A stretch of 64,000 nucleotides of DNA from Pectobacterium carotovorum (lineage in GTDB: Bacteria; Pseudomonadota; Gammaproteobacteria; Enterobacterales; Enterobacteriaceae): positions 500,003 to 564,002 of the forward strand of contig NZ_JAXAFK010000003.1 of assembly GCF_033898505.1 (NCBI RefSeq), written 5' to 3'. The notes beneath the pieces were generated by a model that worked only from the letters and a program-made list of their open reading frames with translations, searched no databases and had not been told where the DNA came from. The position numbers and the translations under genes are program-made. This document shows, piece by piece, positions 59,100 through 64,000 of the stretch. Numbering within the stretch: position 1 is the stretch's first letter; every line of letters starts with the position of its first letter.

Positions 59100-60407
59100 T
59101 CAGAACTGCTGTTCTTCCGTCGATCCCGTCAGCGCCGTCACCGAAGACTCGCCTCCCTGAATGATGTTTGTCACCTTATCGAAGTAGCCGGTTCCTACCT
59201 CCTGCTGATGTGATGAGAAGGTATAGCCATCCTTAATCGCTTCAAACTCAGGCTGCTGTACTTTTTCTACGTAGTGTCTCATCCCTTCACCCTGCGCATA
59301 GGCATGCGCCAGGTCAAACATGTTGAACCACATACTGTGGATACCCGCCAGCGTAATGAACTGATACTTGTAACCCATCGCCGACAGCTCATCCTGAAAA
59401 CGCGCAATCGTGCTGTCATCCAGATTCTTCTTCCAGTTAAAGGAAGGTGAACAGTTGTATGCCAGCAGCTTACCGGGGAACTTCGCGTGGATAGCTTCAG
59501 CAAAACGGCGCGCCAGCGATAAATCCGGTGTAGACGTTTCGCACCACACCAGATCGGCATAAGGCGCGTAAGCCAGACCGCGACTGATTGCCTGCTCAAT
59601 CCCGGCACGGGTACGATAGAATCCTTCTACCGTGCGTTCGCCAGTGATGAAGTCACGATCGTACTCATCACAGTCAGACGTCAGCAAATCCGCCGCATCC
59701 GCATCGGTTCGCGCAACCAGTAAAGTAGGCACCCCCAACACATCCGCCGCCAGACGCGCCGCAATCAGCTTCTGAACCGCTTCCTGAGTGGGAACCAGCA
59801 CTTTACCGCCCATGTGTCCGCATTTCTTCGCCGATGCCAGTTGGTCCTCAAAGTGAACCGCTGCGGCTCCCGCTTCAATCATCGATTTCATCAGCTCAAA
59901 CGCGTTAAGCACGCCGCCGAATCCCGCTTCCGCATCTGCCACAATCGGCAGGAAGTAGTCGGTATGGCGCTTGTCGCCCGGCTCAATGTGGTTTGCCCAC
60001 TGGATCTGATCGGCACGCCGAAACGTATTATTGATGCGTTCAATGACTGCGGGCACAGAGTTCGCTGGATAGAGCGACTGATCGGGATACATACTAGATG
60101 CCAGATTGGCATCCGCCGCCACCTGCCAGCCGGAAAGGTAAATCGCCTCAATGCCCGCTTTCGCCTGCTGTAAAGCCTGTCCGCCCGTCAGCGCGCCCAG
60201 GCAATTCACATAGCCTTTGCGCGCGTCACCATGCAGCAGGTTCCACAGCTTCGCAGCACCGAGCTGCGCGAGCGTACATTCCGGGTTCACCGAACCCCGT
60301 AGATTAATCACATCTTCTGCGCTGTAGGGGCGCGTAATCCCTTCCCAGCGGGCGGTTTTCCACTCTTTTTCAATATGCTGGACTTGTTGAGTACGAGAGG
60401 TGGTCAT
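59100..60407 (-). CDS. aceA: Isocitrate lyase
   Basis: A 435-aa enzyme cleaving isocitrate into glyoxylate and succinate. The catalytic Cys motif KKCGHMGG is near residue 195 and metal-binding Asp/Glu residues lie in [10 protein letters not shown] and FEDQ. Second gene of aceBAK; 31 bp after aceB, 46 bp before aceK. Matches E. coli AceA throughout. Confidence 0.98.
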   Translation of the reverse strand: MTTSRTQQVQHIEKEWKTARWEGITRPYSAEDVINLRGSVNPECTLAQLGAAKLWNLLHGDARKGYVNCLGALTGGQALQQAKAGIEAIYLSGWQVAADANLASSMYPDQSLYPANSVPAVIERINNTFRRADQIQWANHIEPGDKRHTDYFLPIVADAEAGFGGVLNAFELMKSMIEAGAAAVHFEDQLASAKKCGHMGGKVLVPTQEAVQKLIAARLAADVLGVPTLLVARTDADAADLLTSDCDEYDRDFITGERTVEGFYRTRAGIEQAISRGLAYAPYADLVWCETSTPDLSLARRFAEAIHAKFPGKLLAYNCSPSFNWKKNLDDSTIARFQDELSAMGYKYQFITLAGIHSMWFNMFDLAHAYAQGEGMRHYVEKVQQPEFEAIKDGYTFSSHQQEVGTGYFDKVTNIIQGGESSVTALTGSTEEQQF

Positions 60408-60438
60408 AGCAGAGGTTCCTTTTTATTATCAGTCAGGA

Positions 60439-62037
60439 TTAATCAAGCAGTGCGTAGCCGGGTAACGTCAGGAAGTCGATCAGCTCATCTTGCGTGGTGA
60501 TTTGCTCCATCAGCCGGGCGGCGTCATCAAAGCGCCCTCCACTGAAGCGGGCATCACCGAGCTCCTCCTGAATCACAAACATCTCTTCGGCCAGCATCTG
60601 GCGGAACAGCGCCTTGGTGATCACGCGACCATCGCTCAATGTCTTGCCGTGGCGAATCCACTGCCAGATTGAGGTACGGGAGATTTCTGCCGTCGCTGCA
60701 TCCTCCATCAGCCCATAAATCGGGACGCAGCCATTGCCGGATATCCATGCTTCGATGTACTGCACCGCAACACGGATATTCGCGCGCATCCCCACTTCCG
60801 TGCGCTCGCCCGGACAAGGCTCCAGCAATTCCTCAGCGCGAATAGGCGCATCCTGTTCACGGCGAATATCGAGCTGATTTTTACGCCCACCTAACGCCCG
60901 ATCGAACACCTCCATCACGGCATCTGCCAGCCCCGGATGAGCCACCCAGGTGCCATCATGCCCATTGTGAGCTTCCAGCTCTTTGTCTTTACATACCTTA
61001 TCCAACACCCAGTTATTGCGTTCCGCGTCCTTACTTGGGATGAACGCCGCCATCCCCCCCATGGCGAACGCACCACGGCGATGGCAGGTTTTGATCAACA
61101 GCCGTGAGTAAGCGCTAAGGAAGGGTTTTTCCATCGTCACCGACTGGCGGTCAGGCAGAACGCGATCGCCATGGTTCTTTAATGTTTTGATATAGCTGAA
61201 GATGTAGTCCCAGCGGCCGCAGTTCAGCCCAACGATATGATCGCGCAAGTGGTAGAGAATTTCGTCCATCTGGAAAACGGCAGGCAGCGTTTCAATCAAC
61301 ACCGTTGCTTTGATCGCCCCGCGTGGCAGGTCAAAACGATCTTCGGTATAGCAGAAAACATCATTCCACCAGGCCGCTTCCTGCCATGACTGCGTCTTTG
61401 GCAGATAGAAATAAGGGCCACTACCTTTCTTCAGTAATTCCTGATAGTTATGGAAAAAATACAGCGCGAAGTCGAACAGGCTGCCGGGGATCGCTTCCCC
61501 CTGCCAGGACACATGTTTTTCGGGCAGATGCAAACCGCGCACACGGCAAATCAATACGGCAGGATTGGGTTTCAACTGGTAGATTTTTCCTGTTTCATTG
61601 ATATAGGAAATCGTACCGCGTACGGCATCACGTAAGTTGATTTGCCCGTCAATGACCTTTTCCCATCCCGGCGACAGTGAATCCTCAAAGTCCGCCATGA
61701 AAACCTTCACATTGGCATTCAATGCATTGATTACCATCTTGCGTTCGACCGGGCCGGTAATCTCAACACGACGATCCTGAAGGTCATCGGGAATACCGCG
61801 TATTGTCCACGCCCTATCACGAATGGAAGCCGTTTCTGAAATAAAATCAGGTAGCTTACCCTGATCGATATTACGCTGCTGGACCTGCCGTTCGGCGAGC
61901 AACTGATTACGTGCCGGTGTGAAATGCGCGACCAGCTCCGTTAAAAAATCAATCGCTTCCTCCGTAAGAATTTGCTTCTCACCTTCGCCAAAACGCTGAC
62001 TAAACGCCAATTCTCTGTTTATCGTCTGCTGCATCAT
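60439..62037 (-). CDS. aceB: Malate synthase A
   Basis: A 532-aa enzyme condensing glyoxylate with acetyl-CoA to malate. Signature KDAERNNWVLDKV-type loop, MADFEDSLSPGW, and catalytic Arg/Asp/Glu regions (VLICRVRGLHLPEKH; GRWDYIFSYIKT) are visible. The ATG at 62037 (MMQQTINRELAFS) has AAGGA 8 nt upstream and gives the family length; the frame opens 18 codons further upstream without such a site. First gene of the operon, under IclR control. Confidence 0.97.
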   Translation of the reverse strand: MMQQTINRELAFSQRFGEGEKQILTEEAIDFLTELVAHFTPARNQLLAERQVQQRNIDQGKLPDFISETASIRDRAWTIRGIPDDLQDRRVEITGPVERKMVINALNANVKVFMADFEDSLSPGWEKVIDGQINLRDAVRGTISYINETGKIYQLKPNPAVLICRVRGLHLPEKHVSWQGEAIPGSLFDFALYFFHNYQELLKKGSGPYFYLPKTQSWQEAAWWNDVFCYTEDRFDLPRGAIKATVLIETLPAVFQMDEILYHLRDHIVGLNCGRWDYIFSYIKTLKNHGDRVLPDRQSVTMEKPFLSAYSRLLIKTCHRRGAFAMGGMAAFIPSKDAERNNWVLDKVCKDKELEAHNGHDGTWVAHPGLADAVMEVFDRALGGRKNQLDIRREQDAPIRAEELLEPCPGERTEVGMRANIRVAVQYIEAWISGNGCVPIYGLMEDAATAEISRTSIWQWIRHGKTLSDGRVITKALFRQMLAEEMFVIQEELGDARFSGGRFDDAARLMEQITTQDELIDFLTLPGYALLD

Positions 62038-62144
62038 TCGTGGTTCCTTTTCAGATTCCGCTTCATTCATCAACAACCGCCAAATCGGCAAACCAGTATG
62101 TACATTTCTTAGCCGACAGAATTAAGCGTAATACAATAAAAAAC

Positions 62145-62164
62145 AAAATCAAAAACAATTTCCA
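62145..62164 (-). promoter_or_regulatory. IclR operator of aceBAK
   Basis: Minus-strand TGGAAATTGTTTTTGATTTT matches the core of the IclR-binding site of E. coli aceB as I remember it. It lies about 108 bp before the aceB start in a very AT-rich promoter. iclR is present 5 kb away. Confidence 0.82.
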
Positions 62165-62270
62165 TTTTTATGGTTTTTTAAACATAACTTATTAATAAAA
62201 ATGAAGATAAAAATAGAAAGAGAAAAGAAATGACTTTCACTCATCAGCAGAAACGAAATGATTCAGCACA

Positions 62271-62300
62271 AAAAAGAAAGGCACCTTAAAAGGTGCCTTA
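62271..62300 (-). terminator. metA terminator
   Basis: Read on the minus strand, AAGGCACCT pairs with AGGTGCCTT and is followed by TCTTTTTT. It separates metA from aceBAK. Confidence 0.9.
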
Positions 62301-62320
62301 GAGAAAAGAAGGGAGATGGC

Positions 62321-63250
62321 TTAGTCCAGCGTAGGGTTCATTCGACGTAAATCATAAGGCGTAATCTGGTAGACATAATAATTCAGCCAGTTAACAAAAA
62401 GCAGATGACCGTGGCTACGCCAGCTCGCTTTCGGTGCCAGTTCAGGGTTGTCGTCAGGGAAATAGTTAACCGGTACAGCCGGATCCAATCCGGCGTCATA
62501 ATCACGGAAAAACTCTCCCGCTAGCGTCAGGGCATCATACTCTGGATGACCGGTAACAAACGCCAGACGCTTATCTTTGCTGGCAAACAGATAGGCGCCA
62601 GCCTGCTCCGATTCAACCAGAATATCTAAATCTGTATGCTGCCGAATCACATCAGCCGGGAAATCCGCATAGCGAGAATGTGGAGCCAGGAACGTTTCAT
62701 CAAAACCGCGGGTCAACAACGCATGGGGTTGTAACGTTTGATGCGAATAAACGCCAGATAGCTTTTCCTTACGGGTCATTTTTGGAATGCCGTAGAGGAT
62801 ATTGAGAGCAGCCTGCACAGCCCAACACACGAATAATGTGGAGGTCACATGCTCTTTTGCCCACTCGATGACACGCGCGATCTGTGGCCAATAAACAACA
62901 TCGCAGAAATCGACTAATCCCAGTGGTGCGCCAGTCACAATCAAGCCATCAAAATTGTCGTTCTGAATATCGTCAAAATCGCAGTAGAAATTATTCAAAT
63001 GCTCAGCCGGCGTATTCTTTGATTCACGACTATCGATACGCAACAGCTGGATATCAATCTGTAGGGGTGAATTGGATAACAGGCGCAGAAACTGGTTTTC
63101 AGTCTCAATCTTTTTAGGCATCAGGTTCAGCACCAGCACTTTGAGGGGGCGAATTTCCTGCGTTTTAGCACGCGAGGACGTCATTACAAAGACGTTCTCA
63201 TTACGCAGAAAATTGACGGCTGGTAACTCATCAGGAACCCGAATTGGCAT
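62321..63250 (-). CDS. metA: Homoserine O-succinyltransferase
   Basis: A 309-aa enzyme starting methionine synthesis from homoserine and succinyl-CoA, the exact length of E. coli MetA. The catalytic Cys is in [14 protein letters not shown] (about 142), His in VTGHPEYD (about 235), and the C-terminal domain ends MNPTLD. AAGG precedes the ATG. Under MetJ control by the boxes upstream. Known to be thermolabile in E. coli. Confidence 0.98.
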   Translation of the reverse strand: MPIRVPDELPAVNFLRNENVFVMTSSRAKTQEIRPLKVLVLNLMPKKIETENQFLRLLSNSPLQIDIQLLRIDSRESKNTPAEHLNNFYCDFDDIQNDNFDGLIVTGAPLGLVDFCDVVYWPQIARVIEWAKEHVTSTLFVCWAVQAALNILYGIPKMTRKEKLSGVYSHQTLQPHALLTRGFDETFLAPHSRYADFPADVIRQHTDLDILVESEQAGAYLFASKDKRLAFVTGHPEYDALTLAGEFFRDYDAGLDPAVPVNYFPDDNPELAPKASWRSHGHLLFVNWLNYYVYQITPYDLRRMNPTLD

Positions 63251-63269
63251 AACCTTATATCCTCAAAGC

Positions 63270-63293
63270 ATACGTTTAAACGTTTAGACATCC
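63270..63293 (-). promoter_or_regulatory. Tandem MetJ boxes of metA
   Basis: Three contiguous 8-mers on the minus strand, GGATGTCT, AAACGTTT and AAACGTAT, each a 5-6 of 8 match to the met box AGACGTCT. They lie 20 bp before the metA start and match the E. coli metA operator layout. Confidence 0.82.
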
Positions 63294-63679
63294 AGATGCC
63301 CGAAGATAGCGAGTTTTCGTACTAATGTCGAGCGCTCAACGCATAAGGTGAAAATGTTTCACGAGATTCAGTATGCACCACCAGTACTACTTCTGCTGAA
63401 TACGTTTGAGTGCGTCAGAATCACTCAGGGGAACAGCGCTAGAAATGACAATGAGTCTAGATTTACGACAGCTCATGACCGTGATCTCCTGAAGTATGCG
63501 TTCCTCTACATGAGAAAGCCCTCCTTCATTCATTTCCAGAGCATGAATAGTAGAGTCGTGCTACTAAACCAGTTGCGCCAATCGAAGATTACGTACTGTT
63601 ATTTGATTTTTACGAATTTGGATATAGAGATTCATGATTAGTCCTCCTGACACTTCAGTCTTCCCCAAATACGCACAGC
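63294..63679. other. Intergenic region between metA and the rRNA operon
   Basis: About 385 bp. The only long frame (63348-63641, plus strand) has unusual composition and no homologue I recognise, so it is not called as a gene. Nothing else is recognised. Confidence 0.5.
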
Positions 63680-63704
63680 AAAAAGCCCCTGTCTTTCGAC
63701 AGCG
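63680..63704 (-). terminator. Second rRNA-operon terminator (relic unit)
   Basis: CTGTC/GACAG with a TTTC (minus GAAA) loop, and on the minus strand GGGGCTTTTTG after the stem. It is the same design as the terminator at 63846-63877 and lies at the same distance from a degenerate copy of a 5S end. Confidence 0.75.
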
Positions 63705-63782
63705 ACTGTCCACTTGTTTGATGCCCGGCCGTTTATGGCAGGCGTCCTGCCCGCCCCCCTCGGGCCATTGCGTCGCAACGTG

Positions 63783-63805
63783 CAAATCCGCTCCCGGCGG
63801 ATTTG
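63783..63805. other. Stable hairpin in the rRNA trailer
   Basis: CAAATCCGC pairs with GCGGATTTG around TCCCG, a perfect 9-bp stem, between the two terminators downstream of the 5S gene. May be a processing or terminator hairpin. Confidence 0.6.
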
Positions 63806-63845
63806 TCCTGCTCCAGAGAGCCCCCCTCACCGACACACAACAGAC

Positions 63846-63877
63846 AAAACAAAAAGCCCAGTCTTTCGACTGAGCTT
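63846..63877 (-). terminator. rRNA-operon terminator
   Basis: On the minus strand, AGCTCAGTC-GAAA-GACTGGGCT followed by TTTTG, the usual enteric rrn T1-like terminator, 14 nt after the 5S 3' end. Confidence 0.88.
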
Positions 63878-63890
63878 CTTGTTTTATTTG

Positions 63891-64000
63891 ATGCCTGGCA
63901 GTTCCCTACTCTCACATGGGGAAGCCCCACACTACCATCGGCGCTACGGCGTTTCACTTCTGAGTTCGGCATGGGGTCAGGTGGGACCACCGCGCTATCG
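63891..64000 (-). rRNA. rrf: 5S ribosomal RNA, 5' end cut by window edge
   Basis: Minus-strand sequence matches enteric 5S rRNA: CCATGCCGAACTCAGAAGTG, then GTAGTGTGGGG and the end GGGAACTGCCAGGCAT. About 110 of 120 nt are inside the window; the first ten or so bases lie beyond 64000. It marks the end of an rRNA operon transcribed toward metA, as for rrnE in E. coli. Confidence 0.96.

Noticed and set aside
63348..63641. 97-aa frame between metA and the rRNA operon
   Set aside because: An AAGG lies near its ATG, but the residue composition is odd and I recognise no relative; not enough to call a gene.

Overview
The window is a chromosomal segment of a gamma-proteobacterium of the order Enterobacterales, most likely a soft-rot Pectobacterium. 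This rests on near-identity to remembered Escherichia coli proteins (FrdA, EF-P, MetH, IclR, AceB, MetA, Orn, SodA), on E. coli-like gene order in several blocks (tRNA-Gly/orn/rsgA/psd/mscM/epmA/frdABCD/blc/ecn/efp/epmB/yjeI; pgi, lysC, yjbB; metH/iclR/aceKAB/metA/rRNA), and on a classical ERIC element. The genus is an inference. No prophage, complete insertion sequence or CRISPR array is visible.

Layout. 1-16.3 kb is accessory: a lemA/DUF2207/unknown membrane operon, a zinc alcohol dehydrogenase, a LysE exporter divergent from a LysR regulator with its MFS partner, a three-gene SsuABC/TauABC-like ABC importer, a DUF1963 protein, a YjjG-like nucleotidase, an MFS exporter and sodA. 16.5-23.1 kb is an RND tripartite efflux operon (MexHI-OpmD-like) headed by soxR. 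Both the efflux operon and sodA have textbook SoxR-box promoters with 19-bp spacers, so this is a compact redox-stress regulon. 24.3-39.7 kb is the conserved core around orn, psd, the fumarate reductase operon and three parts of the EF-P beta-lysylation pathway (efp, epmA, epmB). 39.7-45.3 kb holds pgi, lysC with its lysine riboswitch, and yjbB. 45.6-51.9 kb is accessory: a DASS anion transporter, an intradiol dioxygenase with a twin-arginine-like signal, and a TonB-dependent ferric-siderophore receptor with its AraC regulator. 52-64 kb carries metH, iclR, the glyoxylate operon aceBAK, metA with MetJ boxes, and the 3' end of an rRNA operon (5S, cut by the window edge).

The most unusual signal is a dispersed element of about 245-256 bp present three times (43303-43558 plus; 51974-52217 minus; 57035-57289 minus). 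It folds into a series of hairpins. In the most divergent copy several stems have changed on both sides so that pairing is kept, whereas the short reading frame inside it is not kept. All three copies lie directly 3' of a gene in the same orientation (lysC, metH, aceK), and the aceK copy supplies the last codons and stop of that gene. Other notable features are two 17-bp tandem-repeat arrays in front of detoxification or export genes, a tandem triplication of a -35-like unit before the lysC riboswitch, an ERIC element between efp and its terminator, and a 16-bp match to a Tn5/IS50-type end after lysC.
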